From Cellulosimicrobium cellulans (GTDB lineage: Bacteria; Actinomycetota; Actinomycetes; Actinomycetales; Cellulomonadaceae), in the NCBI RefSeq assembly GCF_016907755.1, contig NZ_JAFBCN010000001.1, forward strand, positions 4,650,001 through 4,714,000: a DNA stretch of 64,000 nucleotides, given 5' to 3'. Within the stretch, counting starts at the first letter, position 1, and every line of letters begins with the position of its first letter. Positions 33,428 to 42,426 of the stretch are shown here, one piece after another. A program made the position numbers and the translations under genes. The notes beneath the pieces were generated by a model. It did no database searches. It worked only from the letters and a program-made list of their open reading frames with translations, and was not told where the DNA came from.

Positions 33428-34668
33428 GCGGCCCCGTCCGCGACGACTTCCCGCAGCGCGTCGCGCACGGCCTCGACGCCGACGCGCACCTCGTCGAAGC
33501 TCGTCGAGAGCGGCGACAGGCCGAGACGCAGGCCGTCCGGACGACGGAAGTCGGGGATCACGCCGCGCTCCCACAGCAGCGGGAGCGTCGCCTCGAACGC
33601 GTCGTGGTCGACGGTGACGTGGCTCCCGCGGCGGGCCGGGTCGCGCGGCGACGCGTAGCGCGCGCCGAGCGGGAGCAGCAGGTCGTCGACGAGGGCCGTC
33701 GCGTGCTCCGTGAGCGCGACCGACTTCGCCCGCACCGCCGCGATCCCCGCCGCGTCCAGGAGGTCGAGCATGTCCTGCATCGCGAGCATCCCGACGATCG
33801 CGGGCGTCCCCGAGAGGAACCGCCGGACGCCGTCGTGCGGGGCGTACGCCGGGCCCATCTCGAACGGCGCGGCGCTGCCCATCCACCCCTGGATCGGCTG
33901 GGTCAGGGCGCCCTGGAGGTCGGTGCGGACGTAGCCGAACGCGGGCGCGCCCGGGCCGCCGTTCAGGTACTTGTACGTGCAGCCGGCCGCGAGGTCGACA
34001 CCCCAGGCGTCGAGCTCGACCGGCAGCGCCCCGACCGAGTGGCACAGGTCCCACAGGACGAGCGCCCCGGCGTCGTGCGCGAGCGTGGTGATGGCCGCGG
34101 CGTCGCTCACGTACCCCGAGCGGTACGCGACGTGGCTGAGCAGCACGAGCGCGGTCCGGTCGGAGAGCACCGCGGCGACCTGCTCGGGCGTGACCCCGGC
34201 GTCGTGCTCGGGCGTGATCCACCGCAGCGTCGCGCCGTGCTCGCGCGCGACGCCCTCCAGCACGTAGCGGTCGGTCGGGAAGTTCCCGGCGTCGAGCACG
34301 ATCTCGTCGCGCCCCGCGACCTGCGGCGCCGAGAGCGCGGCCCGGACGAGCTTGTAGAGGATCACCGTCGTGGAGTCGCCGACGAACGTCTGCCCGGGCG
34401 CCGCACCGAGCGTGACCGCGCCGATCCGGTCGCCGAGCGTGAGCGGCAGGTCGTACCACTCCTCGTCCCAGCCGCGGATGAGCCGCGCACCCCACCGCTC
34501 GGTCGCGAACCGTGCCAGCCGCTCGGCGGACGCGTGCGTCGGCCGGCCGAGCGAGTTCCCGTCCAGGTAGGCGGTGACCTCGTCGGAGTCGACGAACGCG
34601 TCGCGGAACGGCGCGAGCGGGTCGGCGGCGTCGAGCGCGGCGGAGCGCGCGGCGTGGTCCTCGGTCAT
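33424..34668 (-). CDS. kynU: kynureninase
   Basis: A 414-residue PLP enzyme cleaving kynurenine to anthranilate and alanine. Hallmarks are FVDSDEVTAYLDGNSLGRP near the N-terminus, VGDSTTVILYKLVRAAL, NFPTDRYVLEGVA, LSHVAYRSGYVSDAAAIT, and ALVLWDLCHSVGALPVEL (Asp for the PLP nitrogen). The Schiff-base lysine lies in CTYKYLNGGPGAPAFGYV near residue 230. Length is normal. Start ATG overlaps the amidohydrolase stop, and its own stop overlaps the PaaX-like GTG. It is the last enzyme of the TDO-formamidase-kynureninase route. Confidence 0.94.
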   Translation of the reverse strand: MTEDHAARSAALDAADPLAPFRDAFVDSDEVTAYLDGNSLGRPTHASAERLARFATERWGARLIRGWDEEWYDLPLTLGDRIGAVTLGAAPGQTFVGDSTTVILYKLVRAALSAPQVAGRDEIVLDAGNFPTDRYVLEGVAREHGATLRWITPEHDAGVTPEQVAAVLSDRTALVLLSHVAYRSGYVSDAAAITTLAHDAGALVLWDLCHSVGALPVELDAWGVDLAAGCTYKYLNGGPGAPAFGYVRTDLQGALTQPIQGWMGSAAPFEMGPAYAPHDGVRRFLSGTPAIVGMLAMQDMLDLLDAAGIAAVRAKSVALTEHATALVDDLLLPLGARYASPRDPARRGSHVTVDHDAFEATLPLLWERGVIPDFRRPDGLRLGLSPLSTSFDEVRVGVEAVRDALREVVADGAA

Positions 34669-35810
34669 GGTCGTCCTTCCGGTGGGGCGGTCTCACGGTC
34701 CGCGCAGACGGCCGGGTCTCGTCCGTTGCCGCGCTCGACGACGGCGCACGCGAGCCACGCGGCGACGGCGTCAGGGTCGTCGAGGTCGGGCGGGTCGCCG
34801 GGTACCCAGGTCGCGGGCGCTGCGTTCGCGCTCGACTGCTGCGTCCCGGGACGCAGCGCTCGGCCGGGAACGCAGCGCTCGGCCGCGGCGTCGTGCGTGA
34901 GGGCCGCGACCAGCGCGTGCGCGTCGAGACCTGCCGCCGCGAGCGCCCGCAGCTCGCGCGCGTTGACGCCGGGCGGCAGCGGCCCGTTGCCCAGGTCGGT
35001 GCCGTAGACGACCGTCCCGCCGAGCGCGACGAAGCGCCGCACGTTGTCGATGGCGACGTCCTGCGGGGCGGTCGCCCTCCCCCACCCGTGCACGTCGAGC
35101 GTGCTCACCCACGACATCCCCGAGCTGCCGAACACGACGTTGGTGTCGTTATCGAGCTCATACCGACGCCAACCACGTGTTCGATCGCGAGCAGAGTCGT
35201 GCTCGGGGGCGAGCCTGTCGTCGGCCGACCGGTGGGGGCCAGGGTGGCCGTCGCGAGGGCGGACCATCGCAGCGAGGAGGTCGTCGGGCAGGCGCTCCGT
35301 GAACGGGGCGTGCGCGAAGCGGTCGACGCCCGCCTCGAACGCGCGCGCCGCCATGCCCCGGCCCTCCACGTGCGCGACGACGTCCCAGCCCCGCGCGTGG
35401 GCGTGGCCGACGAGCGCGGCGAGCGTGACGTCGTCGGGCACCGGACCGGCCTCGGAGTGCAGGGCGACCTTGACGAACGACGCGCCCGCGGCGACCTGAC
35501 GGTCGACGGCGGCGACGGCCTCGTCGGGGCTCGCGACCCCCTCGACGGCACCGCGCGGCGCCCACGTCCGGTCCGACGGGTAGCCGCCCGGCGCGGTGAG
35601 GAACGCACCCGCGTAGGCGACCTCGGGGAAGCCGGGCGTGCCGGGCCAGGTGCGCGCGACGTCGGGCACCCACCCCAGATCGTGCACGACGGCGATCCCG
35701 CCGCGCCGCACCGCGACGGGGTCGACCAGGCCGAGGTGCACGTGCGCGTCGACGAACGGCGGGAGCCAGGTGCCGCCGTCGCCCGCCCGGCCGAGGCGCT
35801 CGCCGCTCAC
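34665..35810 (-). CDS. amidohydrolase family protein in kynurenine operon, carrying in-frame repeat insertions
   Basis: A 381-residue metal-dependent hydrolase. [13 protein letters not shown] gives the H-x-H metal motif. [32 protein letters not shown] and [24 protein letters not shown] (conserved Asp) complete the barrel signature. It lies between tryptophan dioxygenase and kynureninase, exactly where N-formylkynurenine formamidase is needed, so that activity is a plausible inference. Residues near ~185-232 are an insertion containing a 57-bp palindromic repeat, and a second repeat near the C-terminus ([16 protein letters not shown]) is also in frame. GTG start overlaps the dioxygenase stop. 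The insertions may impair activity. Confidence 0.85.
   Translation of the reverse strand: MSGERLGRAGDGGTWLPPFVDAHVHLGLVDPVAVRRGGIAVVHDLGWVPDVARTWPGTPGFPEVAYAGAFLTAPGGYPSDRTWAPRGAVEGVASPDEAVAAVDRQVAAGASFVKVALHSEAGPVPDDVTLAALVGHAHARGWDVVAHVEGRGMAARAFEAGVDRFAHAPFTERLPDDLLAAMVRPRDGHPGPHRSADDRLAPEHDSARDRTRGWRRYELDNDTNVVFGSSGMSWVSTLDVHGWGRATAPQDVAIDNVRRFVALGGTVVYGTDLGNGPLPPGVNARELRALAAAGLDAHALVAALTHDAAAERCVPGRALRPGTQQSSANAAPATWVPGDPPDLDDPDAVAAWLACAVVERGNGRDPAVCADRETAPPEGRP
34817..34878. repeat. Nested palindromic repeat inside the amidohydrolase gene
   Basis: The outer arms GCGCTGCGTT (34817-34826) and AACGCAGCGC (34869-34878) surround a perfect 20-base palindrome GCTGCGTCCCGGGACGCAGC (34838-34857). 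A direct repeat (GCAGCGCTCGGCCG) begins at 34853 and 34872. It is read in frame near the 3' end of the amidohydrolase gene. Confidence 0.75.
35128..35184 (-). repeat. 57-bp palindromic element inside the amidohydrolase gene
   Basis: On the minus strand it reads TCGAACACG ... ATAACGACACCAACGTCG, ending TGTTCGG. By my count it matches the element at 62360-62416 at 46 of 57 positions without gaps, and the ends form an imperfect hairpin. It lies within an apparent insertion (about 35118-35258) that keeps the reading frame of the amidohydrolase. Confidence 0.8.
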
Positions 35811-36676
35811 GACCGTCCGATCTCCGTGCGCACCGCGAACAGCTCGGGGAAGAACGTGAGGTCGAGCGCCTTCTGGAGGAACCCGACGCCGCTCGACCCG
35901 CCGGTCCCGCGCTTGGTCCCGATGATGCGCAGCACCGTCTTCATGTGCCGGAACCGCCAGAGCTGGAAGTTGTCCTCCAGGTCGACGAGCTCCTCGCACG
36001 TCTCGTACGCCGACCAGTGCGCCTCGGGGTCGTCGTAGATGCGACGGAAGACCTCGACGAGGTCGTCGTCGAGCGTGTGCGCGACGGTGACGTCGCGGTC
36101 GAGCACCCGCGGCGGGACGTCGTGGCCGTGCCGGGCGAGGTGGCGCAGGAACTCGTCGTAGACGCTCGGCTCGGCCAGCAGCCGGGCGAGCTCGGCGCGG
36201 GCGGCGGGCTCGGCGTCGAACACCGCGAGCATGCGCGCGTTCTTGTTGCCGAGGAGGAACTCGACCGCGCGGTACTGCCAGGACTGGAAGCCCGACGCGT
36301 GGCCGAGGAACCCGCGGAACTGCGCGTACTCGCTCGGGGTGAGCGTCGCGAGCACGGACCACTGCTCGGTGAGCGTGCGCTGCACGTGCTTGACGCGCGC
36401 GATGCGCTTGAGCGCGGCGCCGAGCTCGTCGGCGGCCAGGAGGTCGCGCGCGGAGAGCAGCTCGTGCAGCACGAGCTTGAGCCAGAGCTCCGTCGTCTGG
36501 TGCTGGACGATGAACAGCATCTCGTCGTGGTGCTCGGGGTCGCTGACCGGCTCCTGCGCCGCGAGCAGCGTGTCGAGGTGCAGGTACGACCCGTACGTCA
36601 TCTGCTCGCGCAGGTCCGTGACGATGTCGGACTCGAGCGCGCGCTCGTTCGGCGCGGGCAGCGGTGCGTCGACCAT
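35807..36676 (-). CDS. kynA: tryptophan 2,3-dioxygenase
   Basis: A 289-residue heme enzyme that opens the indole ring of tryptophan to N-formylkynurenine. The family signatures are [55 protein letters not shown], and the C-terminal heme/substrate region [24 protein letters not shown] (proximal His). Length and order match bacterial TDOs. It is the first gene of an operon with GTGA/ATGA overlaps through to the PaaX-like regulator. The 59-bp gap upstream must hold its promoter; an imperfect palindrome (GTCGCG-AG-CGTGAC) is visible at about 36690-36703. Confidence 0.95.
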   Translation of the reverse strand: MVDAPLPAPNERALESDIVTDLREQMTYGSYLHLDTLLAAQEPVSDPEHHDEMLFIVQHQTTELWLKLVLHELLSARDLLAADELGAALKRIARVKHVQRTLTEQWSVLATLTPSEYAQFRGFLGHASGFQSWQYRAVEFLLGNKNARMLAVFDAEPAARAELARLLAEPSVYDEFLRHLARHGHDVPPRVLDRDVTVAHTLDDDLVEVFRRIYDDPEAHWSAYETCEELVDLEDNFQLWRFRHMKTVLRIIGTKRGTGGSSGVGFLQKALDLTFFPELFAVRTEIGRS

Positions 36677-36735
36677 CCGTCGAGCGTATGTCGCGAGCGT
36701 GACGCGCGCCAGGGTTTCGCCATAGACCTCCGGGG

Positions 36736-37425
36736 TCAGTCCTCCGCCGCGGCGCGACGCTCCTCCTCGGCGACGGACTCGCCCGTCGGGTCCTCCGCCG
36801 CGAGGTCGGCCAGCGCGGCGCCGCCCAGCGGGCCGTCGCTCAGCCCCACGAGCCGCCAGCCCGACGCCGGGTCCCCCTCCACCTCGACGAGCCCGGTGTT
36901 CGCGAGCGGGGTCCGGGCGAGCAGGTCGAGGTCGACGCCGTCGACGCGCGCGCACGCCCACGCGCGGATCGCCGCCCCGTGCGACACGACGACGGCGGTG
37001 CGCCACCCCGTGCGCGCGACGCTCGCGACGGCGTCGTCGTAGCGGCCGAGGAACTCGGCGCCATCGGGACCGCCGGGCATGCGCCGGCCGGGCTCGCCGC
37101 GGCCCCAGGCGAACACGGTCTCGAGGTAGGTCGCGTGGTCGTCGTGCGCGGCCGACATCTCCAGGTCGCCCGCGTCGACCTCGCGGAACCCGTCGAGCTC
37201 GAGCAGGTCGTAGGCGTGCCGTTCGGCCAGCGGCGAGGCCGTGAGGTGCGTCCGGACGAGCGTCGAGACCGCGACGCCCTCGACGACGCGGTCCGCGAGC
37301 GCGTCCGGGATCGCCGCGGCCTGCCGGACGCCGAGCGCGGTGAGGCCCGGGCCGGGCAGGGCGGTGTCGAGCAGGCCGGCGACGTTGGACGAGGTCTGTC
37401 CGTGACGGACGAGGAGCAGGCGCAT
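36736..37425 (-). CDS. histidine phosphatase family protein
   Basis: A 229-residue phosphoglycerate-mutase-like enzyme. The catalytic motif [19 protein letters not shown] is at the N-terminus. The [12 protein letters not shown] phosphate-binding region, a Glu/Asp stretch ([10 protein letters not shown]) and [12 protein letters not shown] (second His) complete the active site. Substrate is unknown. It precedes the tryptophan dioxygenase on the same strand with a 59-bp gap, so co-transcription is possible but not required. It is distinct from the phosphatase at the start of the window; the two share only family motifs. Confidence 0.9.
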   Translation of the reverse strand: MRLLLVRHGQTSSNVAGLLDTALPGPGLTALGVRQAAAIPDALADRVVEGVAVSTLVRTHLTASPLAERHAYDLLELDGFREVDAGDLEMSAAHDDHATYLETVFAWGRGEPGRRMPGGPDGAEFLGRYDDAVASVARTGWRTAVVVSHGAAIRAWACARVDGVDLDLLARTPLANTGLVEVEGDPASGWRLVGLSDGPLGGAALADLAAEDPTGESVAEEERRAAAED

Positions 37426-37514
37426 GGTTCTCCAGGTTCTCCGGTTTCTCGGCGTGGTCTCCTGCCACCCTACGAGCCACCCGATGCGGGGAGGCGCCGT
37501 GGCAGGCTGGGGCC

Positions 37515-38456
37515 ATGTCCCGCCGTGAGCTCGTCGTCCTCGGGACGGCCAGCATGGTCCCGACCCGCACGCGCAACCACAACGGCTACGTGCTGTTCTG
37601 GGACGACGAGGCGATCCTCTTCGACCCCGGCGAGGGGACGCAGCGGCAGATGTCGTTCGCGGGCGTGTCCGCGACCGACCTCACGCGCATCGCGATCACG
37701 CACCTGCACGGCGACCACAGCCTCGGTCTGGCGGGCGTCTCCCAGCGCATCAGCGGCGACGGCGTGCGCCACACGATCGGGGTGACCTACCCGGCGTCGG
37801 GCCAGCGGTGGGTGGACCACCTGCTCGACGCGAGCGCCCACTTTCGCCGCGGCCACCTGGAGCTGCAGCCGCTGACGACGGACGGCGTCGTCCCGCCCGT
37901 GCCTGGCCGCCCCGCGCCCGGGTTCACGCTGCGCGCCGAGCGGCTGGACCACACCCTGGAGGCGATGGGCTACCGCCTCGACGAGCCCGACGGCCGGTCG
38001 CTCGACCCCGCGCTGCTCGCGGACCGCGGCCTGGCCGGCCCGGCGGTCGGCGAGCTGCGACGGACCGGGGTCGTCACCGCACCCGACGGCCGGACCGTCA
38101 CCCTCGACGAGGTGAGCGCCCCGCGGCCGGGGCAGTCGTTCGCGTTCGTCATGGACACGCGCCTGTGCGACGCCGTGCACCGGCTCGCGGACGGCGTCGA
38201 CCTGCTCGTCATCGAGTCGACGTTCCTCGACCGCGACCGCGACCAGGCCGAGCGCTGGGGCCACCTCACCGCACGGCAGGCGGCGACCGTCGCGGCCGAG
38301 GCGGGCGTGCGCTCGCTCGTGCTCACGCACTTCTCGCAGCGCTACCCCGACCCGACGGAGTTCTGGCGCGAGGCACGCGAGGTGTTCGACGGCGAGCTCA
38401 CCGTCGCGCAGGACCTCGACCGCGTGCGCGTCCCCCACCGCCGCCGACCCGGCTGA
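37515..38456 (+). CDS. rnz: ribonuclease Z
   Basis: A 313-residue metallo-beta-lactamase-fold endonuclease that trims tRNA 3' ends. Visible are the N-terminal [20 protein letters not shown] (tRNase Z loop), [10 protein letters not shown], the metal motif [37 protein letters not shown] (Asp ligand), and [12 protein letters not shown] (C-terminal His). All are family-defining. ATG lies 89 bp from the divergent phosphatase gene. It is likely essential and constitutively expressed. Confidence 0.94.
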   Translation: MSRRELVVLGTASMVPTRTRNHNGYVLFWDDEAILFDPGEGTQRQMSFAGVSATDLTRIAITHLHGDHSLGLAGVSQRISGDGVRHTIGVTYPASGQRWVDHLLDASAHFRRGHLELQPLTTDGVVPPVPGRPAPGFTLRAERLDHTLEAMGYRLDEPDGRSLDPALLADRGLAGPAVGELRRTGVVTAPDGRTVTLDEVSAPRPGQSFAFVMDTRLCDAVHRLADGVDLLVIESTFLDRDRDQAERWGHLTARQAATVAAEAGVRSLVLTHFSQRYPDPTEFWREAREVFDGELTVAQDLDRVRVPHRRRPG

Positions 38457-38566
38457 CGGTCGTCGGCGCCGGAGCGGTCGCCGATGAGAATCGGGGCGGG
38501 CGAGCGTCTGACTACGGACGGGTGAACGCCAGGGCGCCCCGGGGCGCACCACGGGAGAGGACCGAG

Positions 38567-39136
38567 ATGAGACCGCTGCGCTACTCGATCAACGTCACGC
38601 TCGACGGCTGCTGCCACCACGAGGCAGGGCTGCCGCCGGACGAGGAGTCGATGCGCCACTGGACCGCCGAGATGGAGCGCGCAGACGCCCTCCTGTTCGG
38701 CCGGGTGACCTACGAGATGATGGAGTCGGCCTGGCGGCGGCCGGCCACGGGCGCGTGGCCCGACTGGATGGACGAGTGGGAGATCCCGTTCGCCGAGGCC
38801 ATCGACGGGGCGCGCAAGCACGTCGTGTCGAGCACGCTGAGCGGGGTCGACTGGAACGCGGAGCTGGTGCGGGGCGACCTGGGGCCCGCTGTCGAGCGGC
38901 TCAAGCAGGAGCCGGGCGAGGGCCTGTGGGTGGGGGGCGTGACGCTCCCCCTCGCGCTGGCCGACCTGGGGCTGATCGACGAGTACGAGTTCGTCGTGCA
39001 GCCGGTCCTCGCCGGGCACGGGCCGACGCTGCTCGCCGGACTCCGTGAGCGGATCCGGCTCGAGCTCGTGGACCGCCGCGAGTTCCGCTCGGGGGCGGTC
39101 GCGATGCGCTACCGGCCCGCGACCCCGGGGCGGTGA
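38567..39136 (+). CDS. dihydrofolate reductase family protein (RibD C-terminal type)
   Basis: A 189-residue NADPH-dependent reductase-like protein. YSINVTLDGCCHHEAG at the N-terminus, ALLFGRVTYEMMESAW in the middle and LWVGGVTLPLALADLGLIDEYEFVVQPVLAGHGPTL towards the end match the RibD-C/YyaP-like family, which resembles DHFR but rarely acts on folate. ATG follows GGAGAGG. Substrate is unknown. A short hairpin follows the stop between it and the converging phosphodiesterase gene. Confidence 0.92.
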   Translation: MRPLRYSINVTLDGCCHHEAGLPPDEESMRHWTAEMERADALLFGRVTYEMMESAWRRPATGAWPDWMDEWEIPFAEAIDGARKHVVSSTLSGVDWNAELVRGDLGPAVERLKQEPGEGLWVGGVTLPLALADLGLIDEYEFVVQPVLAGHGPTLLAGLRERIRLELVDRREFRSGAVAMRYRPATPGR

Positions 39137-39158
39137 GGCGGGGCCGTCCGGCTCCGCC
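39137..39158. terminator. Short hairpin between converging genes
   Basis: A 9-bp stem with one G-T mismatch (GGCGGGGCC / GGCTCCGCC) and a 4-base loop, directly after the reductase stop and 33 bp before the phosphodiesterase stop. Confidence 0.45.
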
Positions 39159-39190
39159 CCACCCGCACCCGGGGTCCCTCCTGCCGGGTC

Positions 39191-39976
39191 CTAGACGACC
39201 CGGGCCGCGAGCCAGCCCGCGAGGCGGTCGGGACGGTCGGTGATGATCGCGTCCACGCCGAGCTCGACCGCGGCGGCCCAGTGCTCCGGCTCGTTGAGCG
39301 TCCACACCGCGACCTCGAGGCCGCCGTCGTGCAGGCGCTCCACGAGCCCCGGGTCCTCGAGGAGGAGCAGGCCCATCGGGTTGCACGTGACGACGTCGAG
39401 CTCGGCGCACCGCGCGAGCACGTCGTCGTCGATCGACGCGACGAGCAGCCCGCGGCGCAGACCGGGGTCGGCCTCGCGCAGCGCCGCGACGGTCTCGGGC
39501 CAGAAGCTCTGCCCGACGACCCGGTCCGCGATGCCCGCGAACCGGATCGGCCCGGTGACGCGCCGCACCTGCTCCGGCGTCCACGAGCCCTTGAGCTCGA
39601 GCAGCAGGTCCGTGCCCGGCCGGCGCACGAGTAGATCGACCACCTCGGCGAACGTCGGCACGCGCTGGCCCCCGAACGCCGGGGAGAACCACGACCCCGC
39701 GTCGAGCGCGCGGATCGCCGCACGGTCGAGCCGCGCCACCGTGCCGCTGCCCGACGTCGTCGCGTCCACGGTGTCGTCGTGGATGACGACGGGCTCGCCG
39801 TCGGCCGTGAGCTGCACGTCGATCTCGATGCTGTGCGCACAGGCCCGCCACGCCGCCTCGAACGCGGCGAGCGTGTTCTGCGGGGCGACGGAGCTGTTGC
39901 CGCGGTGCGCGATGACTCGCGGGCGCGCGGCCCGCTCAGGCCCTGTGCCGGTCGGCGCGAGCGCGGTCGCCGTCAC
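39191..39976 (-). CDS. glycerophosphodiester phosphodiesterase
   Basis: A 261-residue cytosolic GDPD enzyme cleaving glycerophosphodiesters to glycerol-3-phosphate and an alcohol. The signature VIAHRGNSSVAPQNTLAAF (catalytic His, Arg, Asn) starts at residue ~21. EIDVQLTADGEPVVIHDDTVD supplies the Glu/Asp metal ligands and the second His. AVWTLNEPEHWAAAVELGVDAIITDRPD closes the barrel. It has no signal peptide. The GTG start overlaps the stop of the ABC binding-protein gene, so it works on what the transporter imports. Confidence 0.93.
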   Translation of the reverse strand: MTATALAPTGTGPERAARPRVIAHRGNSSVAPQNTLAAFEAAWRACAHSIEIDVQLTADGEPVVIHDDTVDATTSGSGTVARLDRAAIRALDAGSWFSPAFGGQRVPTFAEVVDLLVRRPGTDLLLELKGSWTPEQVRRVTGPIRFAGIADRVVGQSFWPETVAALREADPGLRRGLLVASIDDDVLARCAELDVVTCNPMGLLLLEDPGLVERLHDGGLEVAVWTLNEPEHWAAAVELGVDAIITDRPDRLAGWLAARVV

Positions 39977-41364
39977 AGGTAGGGCTCCACGTTCTCGGTG
40001 TACGCCGTCTCGATGCGCGGCGTCACGGACTCGAACGCGGTCGCCGGGTCGACGCCCTCGATGACGATCTGCTCGATCGCCTCGTTGAGCAGCGCGTCGG
40101 CGCCGGGGACGAACACGCGGACGTCGTCCTGGATGCGGGCGCGGTCGGCGAGCTGGTCGACGGCGGTGCGGAACTGCGGGGTCGCCTCGTAGATGGCCTT
40201 CATGGTGTCGGACTCGACGGCCGACGTGCGCACCGGCATGTAGCCCGTGTTCTGCGAGAAGTACGCCGTGTTCTCGGTGTCCGTGAGGAACGCGAGGAAC
40301 ATCGCCGCGGCGAGCTGCTGCTCAGGCGACCTCGACGACGGGATCGCGAGGCCGGTCCCGCCCGTCGGGGTGCCGCCGCCGGCCGGGCCGTCGGGCAGGT
40401 AGGCCGTGCCGACCTCGAACGACGCCGCGTCGAGCGCGCCCTTGAGCGAGCCCGTCGAGCCGATCGTCGAGGCGATGAGGCCGGACGAGAAGTCGACCAT
40501 CGCGTCGTCCGCGGAGAGCGTCGCGACGCCCTTCTCGTGGAACAGCTCGTGCAGGAACTGGCCGCCCGCGACCGACTCCTCCGAGTCGAGCGTGAGGTCG
40601 AACCCGTCGGAGTACGCGCCGCCCTGGCCCCAGATCATGTTCTCGAACCACCACGCGCCCCACGACGGCCCGGTGGAGAGGCCGAACGTCGAGCCGCCGG
40701 CCGGGACGAGCGGCTTGAGCGACGCGTCCCACTCCTCGAGCTCGGCCCACGTCTCGGGGCCGCGGTCGGGCAGGCCCGCCGCCGTCCACAGGTCCTTGTT
40801 GTAGTAGAACAGCGGCGTCGAGCGCGCGTAGGGCACGGCCCAGTGCTGGTCGTCGTACTCGTAGTCCGCGTAGAGCGCGGGCTGGAAGTCGGCCGCGTCG
40901 GCCTCGACGAACTCGAGCACGTCGTCGAGCGGCAGGATCTGGTCGTTGAGGTGGTAGCGGAACCACCACACGTCGGACGCGATGACGACGTCGGGCAGCT
41001 CGTCGGTCTGCGACGCGGCCTGGAAGCGCTGGGCCACATCGTCGTAGTTGGCGCCCGCGGTCACGAGGTTGACCATGATGCCGGACTCCTCCTCGAACCG
41101 GTCGATGAGCTCCTGCTCGATCTCCTGCGACGTTCCGGGGTGGTTGCTCCACCACGTGATCTCGGACGCGGGCTCGACGGCGGACCAGTCGACGGCCTCG
41201 GCCGCCGCGTCGTCGCCCGCGGTGCCGGCGCCGTCGGCCCCGGCCACGCTCGGGCCGGCGCACGCGGTCAGCGCGAGAGCGGTGACCGCCGTGAGGGCGG
41301 TGGCTGCGGTGCGGGCCCGACGGCGGCGCGCGGGCCGGCCGACGGGTGCGGTGCGGTGGGACAC
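39973..41364 (-). CDS. extracellular solute-binding lipoprotein of a Ugp-like ABC importer
   Basis: A 463-residue lipoprotein: Arg-rich n-region, core, lipobox TACAG (Cys35). The mature protein has the family-1 binding-protein pattern: ITWWSNHPGTSQEIEQELIDRFEEESGI, VVIASDVWWFRYHL, YARSTPLFYYNKDLWTAAGL, SWGAWWFENMIWGQGG and LAFLTDTENTAYFSQNTGYMPVR. The last is close to UgpB of glycerol-3-phosphate/glycerophosphodiester uptake. The GDPD gene overlapping its end supports that substrate. The permeases are encoded upstream on the same strand. Sugar specificity is the alternative. Confidence 0.88.
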   Translation of the reverse strand: MSHRTAPVGRPARRRRARTAATALTAVTALALTACAGPSVAGADGAGTAGDDAAAEAVDWSAVEPASEITWWSNHPGTSQEIEQELIDRFEEESGIMVNLVTAGANYDDVAQRFQAASQTDELPDVVIASDVWWFRYHLNDQILPLDDVLEFVEADAADFQPALYADYEYDDQHWAVPYARSTPLFYYNKDLWTAAGLPDRGPETWAELEEWDASLKPLVPAGGSTFGLSTGPSWGAWWFENMIWGQGGAYSDGFDLTLDSEESVAGGQFLHELFHEKGVATLSADDAMVDFSSGLIASTIGSTGSLKGALDAASFEVGTAYLPDGPAGGGTPTGGTGLAIPSSRSPEQQLAAAMFLAFLTDTENTAYFSQNTGYMPVRTSAVESDTMKAIYEATPQFRTAVDQLADRARIQDDVRVFVPGADALLNEAIEQIVIEGVDPATAFESVTPRIETAYTENVEPYL

Positions 41365-41517
41365 AGGTGCTCCTTCAGGTCGTGCACCGGGTCTCGGTGC
41401 GCTTCGGGGAACCCGGGCCGCTGCAGGCGGACCGGGGAGCTCGGTGGTGGGCGGGCACGCGGATGCGCGGCCTCCCCGGGTGGGCGTCGTCGTCGGGCAC
41501 GACGGCGCGGGGGCGGG

Positions 41518-42426
41518 TCAGCCGGTGACCGCGCCGGCTGTGAGGCCCGCGACGAGGCGGCGCTGGAGGACGAGGAAGACGAGCAGGATCGGCAGCGTCA
41601 CGACGACGGTGGCGGCGAGCAGCACGCCCCAGTTCGTCATGCCGTCGGTGTTCTGCAGCAGCGTGAGGCCGACGGGGAGGGTCATCTTGTCCGGGCGGTC
41701 GATGACGAGGAACGGCCACAGGTAGTCGTTCCACTCCGTCACGACGGACACGAGCGCGACCGCGGCGAGCGTCGGCGTGCTCATCGGCACGACGAACCGC
41801 CAGAGCCTGCGCCAGTGCCCCGCGCCGTCGAGCTCGGCGGCCTCGAGGATCGAGCGCGGCAGCGTGAGGAAGTGCTGGCGGAACAGGAACGTCCCGAATG
41901 CGCTCGCCAGGCCCGGCACGAGGATGCCCTGGTAGGTGTTGAGCCACCCGAGGCTCGCGACGAGCGTGTAGTTGGGGATGATCGTGATCTGCGGCGGGAT
42001 CATGAGCGTCGCGATGACGAGCCCGAACACGACCTTCTTGAACGGGAAGTCGAGGAACACCAGCGCGTACGCGCACATGAGGCCCAGCGCGACCTTGAGG
42101 CCCGCACCCACGACCGTGATGCCGACGCTGTTGGCCAGCAGGCGCCCGAGCGGGATCGAGTCCGCGGCCTGCGCGTAGTTGTCGAGGTTCACGCTGCCCG
42201 GGAGCCACTGCAGCGGGACGGTGTACAGCTCCGCGGGCGTCTTCATGCTTGCGAGGACCATCCACACCAGCGGCGCGCCGAGCACGACGGTCGCGAGGAC
42301 CAGGGCGAGGTAGCCGCCCGGCTGGAGCGCCCGGCGTCGGGCACGGGGTGCGCCCGGCGAGCGGGGCGCGAGGGCGGCCGGCGTGGCGGGCGCCGTCTCG
42401 GGACGGGCGGGCGCGACGGCGCTCAT
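41518..42426 (-). CDS. carbohydrate/glycerol-phosphate ABC transporter permease (UgpE/MalG type)
   Basis: A 302-residue inner-membrane permease with six membrane segments. LYTVPLQWLPGSVNLDNY is the post-segment-1 region typical of MalG/UgpE proteins. The ATPase-coupling EAA loop is ILEAAELDGAGHWRRLWRFVVP. IIPNYTLVASLGWLNTYQGILVPGLASAFGTFLFRQ is typical of the family. ATG overlaps the stop of the partner permease. A 153-bp gap separates it from the binding-protein gene; I see no gene there. Confidence 0.92.
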   Translation of the reverse strand: MSAVAPARPETAPATPAALAPRSPGAPRARRRALQPGGYLALVLATVVLGAPLVWMVLASMKTPAELYTVPLQWLPGSVNLDNYAQAADSIPLGRLLANSVGITVVGAGLKVALGLMCAYALVFLDFPFKKVVFGLVIATLMIPPQITIIPNYTLVASLGWLNTYQGILVPGLASAFGTFLFRQHFLTLPRSILEAAELDGAGHWRRLWRFVVPMSTPTLAAVALVSVVTEWNDYLWPFLVIDRPDKMTLPVGLTLLQNTDGMTNWGVLLAATVVVTLPILLVFLVLQRRLVAGLTAGAVTG

